A stretch of 64,000 nucleotides of DNA from Combretum micranthum (lineage: Eukaryota > Streptophyta > Magnoliopsida > Myrtales > Combretaceae), in contig JAMXBD010001440.1 of the NCBI GenBank assembly GCA_024138025.1, positions 308,241 to 372,240 of the forward strand, given 5' to 3'. Made by a program: the position numbers and the translations under genes. The notes beneath the pieces were generated by a model, which was not told the origin of the DNA, did not search any database, and was given only the letters and a program-made list of their open reading frames with translations. This document shows, one piece after another, positions 11,275 through 23,200 of the stretch; the stretch's first letter is position 1; each line of letters opens with the position of its first letter.

Positions 11275-11979
11275 GATGTTTCCATGGAGACAGTTGCAAG
11301 AAATAACCTGGTGATGATCTCTGACTCAAAGGAAGAAGGAAGGAGAGATAACCAGCAATGGAGTGCTTTCGACCCGGATTTTTGAGAAGCAGATCTCAAA
11401 CCCCTACCATAGCAATGGCACCTGAAGTAGGAAACCAAGAAGGATAGGAGACAACAAACGACACCACTCAAGGAGAAAGGACTTCCATGCATGAAAAAGT
11501 ATGGCCATCTCAGGTAGAAATCACCTCGAGGTACAGAGGAAAAAGGATGTCTGTGAGTCGGTATCTGCGACAGTTTGTCAAAAAGCATAAAGGTTCCACT
11601 AGTCGAAGCATGATCCCAGCACCATCCCTGTAAGGAAAGGAAGATTGAAGAAGGAGGAAGTGAAGGAGATGAGCACAATCCGACAAGCCTTTTCCTATGA
11701 GCCGAATAGGCATATCTTTGTTATAGTGCATGAATGTTCTTACTTTTAATGTTGTGTTTTAAGTATTTCCTATTTTGAACAATTATCTTTTGTTGAGAAT
11801 GGTTCTAACCTTTTCAAAATATGTAAGGGTTATCACCCTCTTTTGTTTTAAAGCAAGGTACTCCATGTTTGATTTAATGATTTTTGGATTTGATTGCCTT
11901 GAATATTTTCTATGCGAAAATACGATATTTCCAATCTCTTTCCAAAGATTTAGGAAGTCTAAAACTAGAGTAATTAATA
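11275..11979. other. Leader remainder between pre-gag ORF and gag
   Basis: No convincing frame. The minus-strand frames at 11271-11678 and 11783-12187 lie opposite the leader and gag and have no recognisable domain; I regard them as chance. A short plus-strand frame at 11775-12011 merges into the gag start region (RRGRRGRRRE). Confidence 0.45.
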
Positions 11980-13255
11980 GACGAGGTAGGAGAGGTAGAA
12001 GACGTGAATGACATGCCTCTAATAATGTTCCAACTGAACCAGAAAATCCCCATGCAGGACAACAAGCAGCACCACCAAATCTCCCACAAAACCAACAAGG
12101 TAATGTTTGGGCTGCGATCAACCAACTAGCTGGTTTAGTCAACAACTTCATGCAACATGCACAGAACATGCCACCTCCGGCTGCCAATGCACCTGAAGCA
12201 ACATTTGAGGCACCTACACCACCAGAAGCTGAGTCTCAAACTGTTCCTTTGCTAGCACCACCACCGCCTCGACCTTACCGAAGTTCCCTACAGACTTCAT
12301 AAAGAGCAATAGATACTTTGATGGGAGTTTCGGAAAGCCAGATGAAGCAGAGGACTGGCTAGCACAGATTGAAAGATCGTTTGCTGCATATGAAGTACCC
12401 CATCATCTTCGCTTGAATTATGGCACATATATGTTAAGGTTCAACGCCAGAATATGGTGGGAATCAAAAAGTAGGAAATTGCTGCCACCGGTGACCTGGG
12501 CTACCTTTCGAAGAGAATTCTCAAAAAATTATTTTCCTGGAAATTTGAGGGTACAATACAGTGGAGATTTCCTTCACATATCTCAAAAAGGAAGGACGGT
12601 GGAACAATACGAGATGGAGTTCAGTTGTCTACTTCAATATACGCCGGAATCCTTCAAGCACAATGAAGAATTGAAGAGGCAAGTCTTCTTGAGTGGCCTA
12701 GACGAAGATTTGAGGATGCACCTAGAGGAGTTGGATCTAAGGACTCTCCGTGAGTTGGTGGAAAGGGCTCGCATTATAGAAGGAGCCAAGAAGAGGAAAA
12801 GAAAAGCACCTGAGAAGGGAACCTTTGTGTTCAGAAAAAGAACTCAAGATAGTTATAACCCCAATTTTCAGAGCAAGAAGTTTAAACCCTTCAACAGTTA
12901 CAGAGGAAGTGCTAGTGGTAACAAGGAGGCATCCGAGGTTAAAGTAACATGCTGGAAATGTAACAAGGAACACTATCCGAAGAGGTGCCCCTTGCTTCAA
13001 CACAAATCCTACTTTTGTGGAGACCCTAACCATAAGATCGATGACCGCCCAAAGAAGGCTTCCACCGTTTGCTTTGTATGTAGGCAAACTGGGCACTTCG
13101 CCAATGAATGCCTACAGAGAAAGAATGCCCCGGCTAGACCGTTTGGTTCAATGGGAGGAGCTGCACCGGCGAAGAATGGAAGTGGAGGGAGCAACTCAAG
13201 CCATTCTAGAGCAACTGTCCACGGAATGAGAATATACAACTTGGAAGGACAGTAG
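11980..13255 (+). pseudogene. gag: Gag polyprotein of element F, decayed
   Basis: Gag packages the RNA into cytoplasmic particles. The start codon is lost; the N-terminus reads NRRGRRGRRRE, then TGA at 12009-12011, then a Gln/Pro-rich segment. A frameshift near 12285 leads into the conserved capsid domain (DGSFGKPDEAEDWLAQIERS, then YFPGNLRVQ and RTVEQYEMEF). The open part, 12413-13255, gives 280 residues. At the C-terminus are three CCHC-type zinc knuckles: CWKCNKEHYPKRC (C-X2-C-X3-H-X4-C) is intact, the middle one has lost its last Cys (FCGDPNHKIDDRP), and CFVCRQTGHFANEC is intact. Two or three knuckles in gag are typical of Tekay-like chromoviruses. It is followed by protease in a different frame. 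Confidence 0.88.
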
Positions 13256-13482
13256 GTGTGTGAAGAGTCAGATGAGGAAGGAGCAGAATTAGCAGCCATG
13301 GATGGAGATTGTGGCCCAGATTTTGGATTGGTGACAGGTTAGAATCAAAACTCCTCTACCTTTGATGCAAGCTATTAAGTATTCTACATTCGATTCTTAT
13401 GCTAGAAAAATAAGGTTTTATGCCCACAATTAGCTTAAGTATACCAATTTCGCGATTAGTATAAAATTCGAGTGTAAGTCAC

Positions 13483-13791
13483 ATGCGCATAGCTAGTCAA
13501 ACCGCTTATGCTTTGTTCGACATGGGAGCTACGCATTCCTTTATCACCGTTAGCCTGGCTAAACAAACTGGTTTACCCATAGATACTATCGCTACCGATT
13601 TTCGAGTTAAGACCCCCACCAGAAGCATAGTAACAACTAAGGAAGTGCTTAAAGATTGTCCCATGGAGATACAAGGAAGTTACTCTAAGTGTGACCTAAT
13701 AATCTTGGAAATTTGCAAGTACGAAGTAATCTTAGGAATAAGTTGGTTAACATCCGTTAAAGCTCTATGGATTACAGATGCAAAGAGGTGA
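13483..13791 (+). pseudogene. Aspartic protease of element F, decayed
   Basis: The retroviral-type aspartic protease cuts the Gag-Pol polyprotein. The active-site strand reads ALFDMGATHSFI, with the catalytic Asp at 13519-13521. The family motif is D-S/T-G-A; here the second residue is Met, which would probably impair activity. A later hydrophobic strand with ILGISWL matches the usual domain end. The stretch 13256-13482 upstream carries several stops where gag and protease should join. A frameshift at about 13770-13790 separates this frame from the RT linker. Confidence 0.82.
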
Positions 13792-14331
13792 AGTTTAAGG
13801 ATCAAGATGGATGTGAAATAGTGTTCAGGGGAGAATCTACGGTGAAGTTGAACTCATTTGAGTTAATGGATGATGAAGAAATCAACTTAAGTAACGTGGA
13901 CGAAGAAGAAAAGGAGAAACCTGAGTTGGAATCCATACACGTAGTTAAGGAATTTCCGGATGTGTTTCCTGACAGATTGCCTAGATTACCACCCAAGAGG
14001 GAAATCGATTTCGAAATCGACTTATTGGTAAACACAGAACCAATATCAAAGGCACCCTATCGAATGGCACCAATAGAGCTTAAGGAGTTAAAGACTTAGT
14101 TGCAAAACTTGTTAGATCAAGGTTTTATTCGACCAAGTGTATCGCCCTGGGGAGCGCTAGTGTTGTTTGTGAAGAAGAAGGATGGTTCTATGCGCTTATG
14201 CATCGACTATCGGAAGCTCAATAAAGTCACCATCAAGAACAAGTATCCATTCCTAAGGATAGATGATCTTTTTGATCAGCTTCAAGGAGCTAGTGTCTTT
14301 TCAAGGATTGACCTACGGTCAGGATACCACC
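13767..14331 (+). pseudogene. pol: Reverse transcriptase N-terminal part, cut by LTR I
   Basis: Begins with the linker [10 protein letters not shown] and an acidic region, then [20 protein letters not shown] and the RT fingers. A TAG stop at 14097-14099 lies where a Gln codon is usual (C to T). The RT continues [38 protein letters not shown] and [11 protein letters not shown], the palm strand with the first catalytic Asp (RIDL). The coding sequence stops inside RT at 14331, where solo LTR I is inserted, and resumes at 18749 after the CCACC duplication. Confidence 0.9.
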
Positions 14332-16833
14332 TGTCACGCCCCGAGGTGTATCATAAACATGGCAGTCCGCCATACACAATGGTAAAGCCTAGGAATGACT
14401 ACCTTAGTCACACAAAGGCTTCCATATCATGTACAAGGCGTACATCACAACCAAGGGAACGCATCGGAGTAGAGCAATTTACATTGATAATAAATAAGTA
14501 ACAAGGCAAAGAGAATACTTATCATAAAACATACATATTACATTTCAATTCTTAGGCGCATATCCCTCTATTATCTTCAAATAAATATACATCACTAATC
14601 ATATAGGTCATTACATATAAAGAACCTTACAAAATTACTTCATCTTATGATTCCATTTCCTTCATAGAAGCTTAATCATCCTTCCATGACTTCATTAATG
14701 TCATGATCCTCAATTTAAGCTACGGGTATACCTGTTTCAACAAAATCTATAGGGGTATAAGCTACAACTAGCTTAGTGAGATATTCCTTTTCATTCGCAC
14801 CGTATATTCAAACAAGTTTATTTATATTTTCACACATATGCTATGCATACAATACAACTATCACATGATTACACAAATATATATAGTTATCCGAAAACCA
14901 TATATAGAACGGATTTACCCTTCCGTATCAAAGGCTAGGGAATCGGGGTTGAAGGTCCTCGACCTTCTACTGCTAGTCCCCAGGTCCTCACCCACAGCAT
15001 TCGGTTGGCTCAGCTTCGAACCTAGAGTCACTTTCCCCGAGCGATTTGGATTCTCCAGGATGGAACATGGCCTGTGGCACCGTACGATCACAGCCAATCT
15101 AACTCTACGCATAGGAGTAGCAGCCTTCCGAAATAGATGTGACTCGATGGATGCTATGCGTGAGCATTTATATTTCTTAAGCCAAACCTTATTAAGGTTT
15201 ATTAGGAGCGATCAATCAATTTAGCAAATAATAAATAGGCATACAAGTAAGTAAACAAAATTATTTAAACAAATAGTTCGAAGTTGCGATATTCTTAATT
15301 CTCATTTCACGCATAAACATAGAATCACGTATATACACATAATCCCGAATTCCCGAAATATATATCTATTTTTATCTTTTCTTTGTATACTAATGCTACT
15401 ACTTTATAAGCACAAGCAAGGTAACGAAATTAGGAAGAATGACCCACTCGTCCATTTTGCGATCTTTTTAGTCGTAGTAATCCTTGGGTAGGGTAATCTC
15501 GTATCTTTTGTCACCTAGACAAAAGAAATACCCGGGATAAGTCTTTCGTGAAATTTCTATTCTTACAGATTCTAAACTTTTCTTAAAATTGCGGTAAAAT
15601 CGTATAAGAGGAAATTCTAACTTAAAATGGCCATAACTTGCTCATTTTAACTCGAAATTTCGCATATAATATACCATTTTCTACCTATTCGAGAAGATCT
15701 ATCCATTTCTAAGGTTATCTTTGTCCTATAAGGTCATTTGGGTTTCGAAAAAATTGGGTACAGATTTAAAACGAATTTTTCTAAACTTTTGCAAATCCAT
15801 TTTCTAACTCAACTTCATTAAAAAAAAATCCTTTAGTAAACATATAGATATATATATATATATGTATATATAATTTGATAAATCCTTTGAGTATATAGAT
15901 AAGCTCACTTTATATGCAAGATTTCTAATGGTAGCGTCTCAACAATTTATTTCATAAAACAATTCATTTTGATTTATTAAAACTTTAGCTTTGACAATTT
16001 TGTTTCAAGTCTTTTGATGAAATGTTATATTTTCATAGGTTGTTATAATTTGAGTATATTCTTATTTTATTTTCTTCATTCCTTTTTCCAAAACAAGTTA
16101 AATTTTTCTTCAACCTTTAGTCTTACATAAATTTTACTCCTAGTGATTAAAGATCAAGCTTATTAAAAGTATATTAAGTTGATGAAAACCTTTTCATAAT
16201 TTTGTATTAGATGGTTTTAGAAAATGAATCTTGTCTTCATATTTATTTCTAAAATATAAGTTTTTGCTTTCTAAAACTTGTTCTTTTATTTCTTTTGAAA
16301 GAGTCATCTTTATTTGATAAAATCATTTGTTTCTAATTTTTATTTATATTCTTTGAAAATAGTTTCTCTTTTAGGAACTTGAAAATCATTGTTTTCCTAA
16401 GTGGGTTTTAACTTTATGGGTTGATTTTTATCTTAACTTTGAAAACTAGTTTGTTTCATTAGTTTTGCTATGAAGTTAAAAGAGTTTAAATCTTAAGCTT
16501 TTATAAAGCTTTCAATATTAACAAACTATTTTACTAAAACTTAGGTTACCATGATATATAAGAAAATATTTATTTCTTATGTTTCCTTGGTAATCTATTT
16601 TTATTATTTATGAAAACGTTGAGAAAACACTATTTTTATGTTGTTGATAATAACTCCATGATTTTATGATAAATTACATAATCGAAAATCTAGTTTTGAG
16701 TTCCTTTAATAAAATGAAATTCTTCTTTTAGATTAGTTGAGACATTAACATTATGTAGATGCAAATATCATGAGCATATAAAATAAGAACATAAGAAAAT
16801 ACTAAAACAAATAATAAGCAAGAAAATAAAATA

Positions 16834-16911
16834 TCAAGTATTGGGAACCTTAGCTTCATCAAGGTATCCCGGTCAAGTATTGGAGCCTTAGCTTCATCAA
16901 GGTATCCTAGG
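16834..16911 (-). repeat. 39-nt tandem duplication in LTR I
   Basis: Two adjacent 39-nt units, 16834-16872 and 16873-16911, both containing CTTAGCTTCATCAAGGTATC. The other LTRs carry one copy at this place, so it is a private duplication of LTR I. Confidence 0.85.
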
Positions 16912-16985
16912 ACTAAGAATGGACTAGTCCCGCAAGATTTAAAGAAAATAAACAAAAGATTGTTTCGACTTGATATGGACAAGTC

Positions 16986-17008
16986 TAAGACTAGAAAGAC
17001 TAGTCTTA
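16986..17008 (-). repeat. Conserved 9-bp-stem hairpin in LTR I
   Basis: TAAGACTAG and CTAGTCTTA around a 5-nt loop. The same perfect stem occurs in LTR B (27338-27360) and LTR G (30630-30650). Confidence 0.75.
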
Positions 17009-17387
17009 ATAATATCATGAAATAAATAAATTGCATAATTTGAAAGTAAATAAATAAATAACAAATGAGCTTATATGCTCTAAATAAATATATATACATA
17101 ATATATAATACTATATATAAGTTAGATTAGAAGCAAATAATAACAATAATAATAACAACATAATAAAATAGGAAGCTTATGTACAAGAACAAAACATGAA
17201 CATGTTGTTGCTTTTACTACTCATATGAGTTTCAAAACAACACCATAGTCATATTAAGTTATATGACATGAGTGAATAATAGTTGGAAGAAATATTTACC
17301 TAAAGTGTGTAAGTGGTATGAAGATGGTAGATGAAATGGGTATTATGGGAGTAGTAATGTGGTAGATAGTTTACGTATAAGGAATGG

Positions 17388-17410
17388 TTTTTTTTTTTTT
17401 TTTTTTTTTT
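17388..17410 (-). repeat. Homopolymer T23 (A23 on the LTR strand)
   Basis: A run of 23 T in LTR I near the proposed exon 1 to intron 1 region. Length may be affected by sequencing. Confidence 0.8.
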
Positions 17411-17532
17411 GTGAGGAATTGGTTTAAGAGAGTTTTGGTAGAGAGAATTCTTGAAGAGAAGATTTGTGGAAAGATTTTGAGAGAGCTTTGGTAGTGAAAT
17501 GAATTGTGTGGAAGAATGAAAGAGGAATGGGG

Positions 17533-17540
17533 TATTTATA
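17533..17540 (-). promoter_or_regulatory. TATA box of LTR I
   Basis: TATAAATA on the minus strand followed by CCCCAT, at the same place as in LTR A. A GGCCGGCGC motif lies about 80 bp upstream. Confidence 0.65.
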
Positions 17541-18743
17541 GAATTTTTGGAGTGAATTTCGATGTAATTAAATAAATTGAAAAAGAAAATAATTTGTTGA
17601 AAGAGAGAGAGGGGGCGCCGGCCATAGGGTGTAGAGGGGGAGTGAGTCGATTTTTGAGTGAATTTTATAAGAAAATAATTAATATGTAAGGTATGATTTG
17701 ATATAAGATATATTGGAAATATAAAAAGTAAGAAAACAAATATATAGGTGTAAGAAAAAATAAAGATAGTGAAATAGTAATGAATAGTAGAAAAGTACTA
17801 TGAATAGTAGATTAGACAATCAAAGTACTGGTAGTAATAAAAATACGTGTAATAATGCGATATCTGTAATTTTTAGCTACCGAAAAATTCTAAAACTGAT
17901 AGTTTGGAATCATTATATTTTTACGAGTTTATTGGTATAAACGGAATATTTTTAATATTCCGAGCTCCAGGACATGCTTTTCGAGCACTGATCCCGTTTG
18001 AGTCCGAAGGACACTCAAAATTCACGAATATGATATTTTTATGTTACCCTATATTATTACGAACTATTTTAAGCTATTGGCTTAATTTCGTTTTCTAGGG
18101 TTTGAAAACGCGGAATTGCCGGATCTTAAACACTAGGGTTCGTTATAGGCTTTGTTGACTTTAGGATTCCGGTTTGACTTCCGGTTTCGTCGAGATATTC
18201 GTAAGATTGTAATTTTCGAGTTTTGATCGTTTTATATTTTTAGCCCGACGTCTATGTTTTATCTTATTTTATTTGTGATTATTTAATAGTTTTTAGTTCT
18301 CAGAATCGTTTAACCGAGTCTAGGGTTATGAGTTGACTCAGTTTGACTTTTAGTGAAAATTGAAAATTATGATTCTAAAATTTTACCGAAGGATTTAAGA
18401 TTTTATCATTTCGTTGTTGAGCGGTATTTGGATCTATCGTTTTGATTCGCGTTTTAGGAATTGGGTAGATGGTTTAATTGGCGTATGGACGTTGATTATA
18501 TTGGTAGTTAGACTTTATATTTTGTTACAAGGGTTTTCGTTTTCTCAAGATTCAGAAAACTCGTTTTTTATCTTATTTGGAATTAAGTTTTAACTTGATT
18601 CGATTTTTAGGGTTTCGTTTCCAGTGTTTTGACTCGGTCTAGAATTTGGTTTTTATCTTGAGTCGATTTTCGGGATTTAAATTTTGATACTTAGACTTCT
18701 AGGATTATTTTCTAAGAATTATGAAAATTGTTGGGGGTTTACA

Positions 18744-20220
18744 CCACCAGTTGAGATTAAACCTAAGGATGAACCTAAGACAGCTTTCAGAACTCGCTAC
18801 GGACATTACGAGTTTCTGGTAATGCCTTTTGGTTTAACCAACGCACTAGCAGCTTTCATGAATCTCATGAATCGAGTATATAAACCCCTGTTGGATAAGT
18901 GTGTAATAGTTTTCATTGACGATATTTTGATCTATTCCAAGACACGAGAGCAACATGAGGAACACTTAAGAATGGCATTGCAGACCTTGCGTGAGCATAA
19001 GTTGTACGCCAAGCTGTCTAAGTGTGACTTCTGGTTGGATAGGATATCCTTCCTAGGACATGTCATATCTGGAGAAGGAATATCGGTGGACCCTGAAAAA
19101 ATCAAGGCAGTGATGGATTGGAAGCAACTTAAGACTGTGACTGAAGTGAGAGGTTTTCTTGGATTGGCTGGATATTATAGAAAGTTTGTAAAGAATTTTT
19201 CTACCATCGCCAAACCCCTAACTCAGTTAACTCAGAAGGATGAGAAGTTCATTTGGACAGATAAGAGAGAACAAGGTTTCCAAGAATTAAAGCAGAGGCT
19301 TGTATCTGCCCCAATCTTGATTCTACCAGATCCCGAGAAGCCTTATACGGTACATAGTGATGCCTCCAGAAATGGTCTTGGATGCATGTTGATGCAAGAT
19401 GGAAAAGTGATCGCTTATGCATCGCGACAGCTTAGGCCACATGAACAAAATTACCCCACCCATGATATGGAGTTAGCCGCCGTTATGTTTGCGCTTATGT
19501 TATGAAGACATTACCTATATGGGCAAAGGTGCGAAATCTACACCGACCATAAGAGCCTCAAGTATCTATTCACACAAAAGGAGTTGAATATGCGACAACG
19601 GAGATGGTGGAACTCATCAAAGATTATGACCTTGGAATAAATTACTATTCAGGAAGAGTAAACGCGGTTGCAGATGCCCTGAGTAGAAAGAATTATGGAG
19701 AAGTAGCTTCCTCGCTCATCGATAAGAAGGGGCTAATAAAGGAATTTGAAAGAATGAGTATCGAATTCATAGGGCAAAGTGTGGAAGCAGAAATCGCCAT
19801 CCTAGTCATGGAACCCACCTTAGTGGAAAGAATCAAGGAGGCCCAACGATATGACGAGACAATTCAAAAGATTAAGGGAGAGGTACAAGAAGGAAAATAC
19901 ACCTATTTTACGATAGATGAGGATGAAGTGGTAACAATGAAAGGAAGGTTATGTGTTCTGGATGATGAGAATATGAGGAAGGAAATCATGAATGAAGCAC
20001 ATCATTCAGGATGTACCATGCATCCAGGAGGAACTAAAATGCATCAAGACCTGAAGAGCCACTACTGGTGGAACGGCATGAAGAGAGATGTGGTAGATTT
20101 TGTGCTAAAGTGTCCCACATGCCAACAAGTGAAGGTAGAGCACCAAAGACCTGGAGGACTTTTGAAACCCCTGCCGATACACGAATGGAAATGGGATCAA
20201 ATCATAATGGATTTTGTGTG
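18744..20220 (+). pseudogene. pol: RT (C-terminal part), RNase H and integrase N-terminal zinc domain of element F
   Basis: Continues RT directly after the CCACC duplication: [19 protein letters not shown], then the catalytic [10 protein letters not shown] (Asp-Asp at 18918-18923), then [16 protein letters not shown] and [13 protein letters not shown] of the thumb/connection. RNase H follows ([36 protein letters not shown]) with its acidic residues kept. TGA at 19503-19505 replaces a Trp codon, and one base is lost near 19604. The integrase zinc-binding HHCC domain is at about 19985-20130 (CTMHPGGTKM, then KCPTCQQVK). The core starts with MDFVC and is cut at 20220 by solo LTR J. Confidence 0.92.
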
Positions 20221-23200
20221 TGTAAGCCCCGGAAAATTTCAGTAAATAATTCCAAGATGAACTTCGAAAATAAACCCTAAAAATCACTCCAAATTAAAAC
20301 CGAATTTCGACAAGTCCTAAATCACGAACGAATCAAAATTTCTTAATCATGAGAAAATGAAAATCCTTAAAAATAAAATAAGAACTCAGTGGTCTTCAAA
20401 TTCAAAACCACGACGTACGAAAAATTCCATATTTAACTCCGACTTATAAAAAGGGTAATATAAAGCCCAAAAACAAATTATTAAAAAGCAAATAACGATT
20501 GACTTTCGAAAATAAACTCAATTCAAGAATTCCGAAAATTAAAGATATTAAATACTTACAAAAATGAAATTAAAATAAATTTCTCAAATTAAATATGTTG
20601 TATAAACATAAAATATCAGTTTCCAATTGGCAAAGATCTAAACCGGAAAATCACCCGGAAACCCTAACCGAATACAATAGCTTAAGTCCGGCAATCTAGC
20701 GCCCCTACCCTAGAGGCCGAGATGTAGTTTAAATATGTAGAATAGCTCATAGTAATATGAGTTTGTTTAAAAATATCAGATTGGTAAATTTTTGACCTAT
20801 TTCGAACCCGTTCGGATACAGACTTCGAAAAGCGTGTCCCGGGGCTCGAGATATCAAAAATATACCAATAGTACCGTTAGACTCGTAATTTCATAAGATT
20901 TCAAATATATCAGTTATATAATTTTTCGGGTTATAAAAGTTACAGTTATAACCTTTTTATCGTATTTCCATTATTACCGGTAATTGATTAGTCTTTTGCA
21001 CTATTCATTTTTATTTCATTACAAAATTTTATTATTCTTATAAAGTCTTATATTTTTAGATAAATATTTTATATGTTATAGAAAATTTTGTTTTTCTAAA
21101 ATTTAGTTCGTTTCGGGTCTTTACGGGATCAGATTCTGTTTAAGACCCGATACTAAAAATAAAATAAATTAATTTAATAATTAAAAAATATTTTAAAAAT
21201 AATTTTTTAGAATTTTTCGGGTTATAAAAATATCATTTATAGCCCATATTCGCGTATTTTGATCATACCGGTAACATATTTGTTAAATTACTAAAATAAT
21301 TCAAATAATTATTTAATTTTAATATGAAAAATCTGCTACAAATATTTGGAATAAATTTTCTAATTTTATTTTATTTTAATTTATTTTATTAATAAAGTAC
21401 TTTTACAACCCATACCTTCAAGTACACCTTACACATATCACTTCCTTTTCACTTCAATCTTTCTACACATTAACCCACACTTCATGGCAGATTTTGACCC
21501 TTCTTTATGGCTGCCATTGTCCTTTATTTACTCCATTTTGACAAATTAATTATTTTTCCACTCCTTCTTAAGAAAGTTACATTACACATTAATTATACAA
21601 TTCAATTTTGAGTCAAATTTCAACAAAACCCTCTCTCTCCTCTCCCAATTCACGTGCAGCATGGCTTCACATTGGCTGCCTTGTTTTATTTTTTTCTTCT
21701 TTTCTTCAATTAAAACACTCATTTTCTCTCACTCCTTCATTTACTCACTTTCCCTCTTTCATTCTTTAACTTTTCTCTCTCATTTTTCCTCTCTTTCTTC
21801 TTCATTTCCTCTTGTTCCTCCATGAAAAACAAGCTGCCCCCTTCTTCTTCCATGGCTTCCACACTTCATTCTAAAGATTTCTAAGCAAATCTTCTTCCCA
21901 AAGCTCCATAGGTGATATAGGTAAAGTGTAATGAAGGTTTCATGCATCAAATGACCTTCCATAAGCTTAAAAGCTTAGGATGATGATGCCAAAAATGAAA
22001 CACTCCTTTTCTCTACTTTTATTATCTTGTATTACAATTATTTTCTTGTTTAAAGTTGATATATATTGTAGATCTAACTTTTTATAGCTTTGATTTTCGT
22101 TTATGCCATAGATCTTGTTATTTAGGTTGTTATATTTGTTATTTCTTATGATTTATGCATAGATCTATCATCCACATGTCCATCTTAGTGATTCATGCAT
22201 TTAAAACTAGTTTAGAAAACTAGATCTAGAGTTTTGAGTTCATAAAATGCATTAGACTTTGTTTTATGTTCATGGATGACTTGTGATAGCATGATGATGG
22301 TAGGAAGTTGTAGGAAACTCAAGATCTATTTTATTTTCAACAAAAACAACTTTTGAAAATTCGGATGAAAATGGAACCATATTTAGAAAAGTGGTTTTTC
22401 AACTTCAAAATGTATATTTTTCATTTAAAATGAAGGGCTTAGGGTATAGATACCATAAATGAAAGATTTTGATAAGTAAAGTTTAGATCCATGATGTTTA
22501 TAGCTTATTACCATGCATTTGTTTTATGTTTATGTTCATATTAAGTATAGATCTTAGTTATGAACTCAAACAAAATTGTGAAATTCGTATTTTGGCAAGA
22601 CCCCCATTTAAAAACCACTTTCCAAGTGTCAAAATGTAATTTTTACTTAAGAAAATGAAGGCTTAATATATGTATATCATCAAGACTTCTTTTTACAAGA
22701 ATCAAAAGTGATTTCCAAAAGTTATTTTCAAAATAAAAATTCTATTTTCGGATTTTGGCCAAGGCCTATTTTAAAAACATGTTTTCCAACTCAAAAATGA
22801 AGTTTTTATTTAAGAAATGAAAGGCTCTTAGGATAGGATATGTGAGGAATGGATTTTCATAAGCTTAGATAGATTTTATCAAAAGATATGACCAAAAATA
22901 AATTTTCTAAATTCGGATCCCAACCAAGACCAATTTTTAAAACCCATTTATCAACTCCAAAACTCATGTTTCATGTGAAAAATGAAGTATATAGGTAATA
23001 GGTATCATTAAGTAATGATTTTTACAAGTTAAAATGAGTTTAGGCATGAGTAATGTGTAAAACAAGTAATGGAATTAAAATGGAAAATTTTGAGTTAGTG
23101 ATCAAATTGTCAAATTCGTAATTTGAGATGATGCATAAGTAATCACTTAGTATTTGAACTCAAATTGCAAGTTTTATGTGTTAAATGAAGTCCTTAGACA

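Larger units (their letters stand above)
14332..18743 (-). mobile_element. Solo LTR 'I' inserted in RT of element F
   Basis: CCACC at 14327-14331 and 18744-18748 is a perfect 5-bp target duplication. On the minus strand it runs from TGTAAACCCCC (18743) to CGGGGCGTGACA (14332). Landmarks on the minus strand: GGCCGGCGC at 17623-17615, TATAAATA at 17540-17533, donor-like GTAAAT at 17299, hairpin 17008-16986, conserved 95-nt block about 15710-15605, acceptor-like GTCTAG ending at 15515, exon-like block 15514-15448, GTGGGT donor-like at 15447, and AAACAG acceptor-like ending at 14732. It has about 550 bp more at its 5' end than LTR A. The frames at 14838-15224 and 16728-17099 are not genes. Confidence 0.92.

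Noticed and set aside
11783..12187. 134-residue minus-strand frame with Cys-rich N-terminus
   Set aside because: It lies opposite the leader and start of gag; composition is explained by the Gln/Pro-rich gag sequence on the other strand.
16728..17099. Minus-strand 123-residue hydrophobic frame suggesting a membrane protein
   Set aside because: AT-rich LTR sequence gives Phe/Leu/Ile-rich frames by chance; it spans the conserved hairpin block and is not kept open in the other LTRs.
14332..18743. Reading LTR I as an intron of the reverse transcriptase gene
   Set aside because: Its ends are TG..CA with a CCACC duplication and it is homologous to other LTRs; the borders lack GT..AG.
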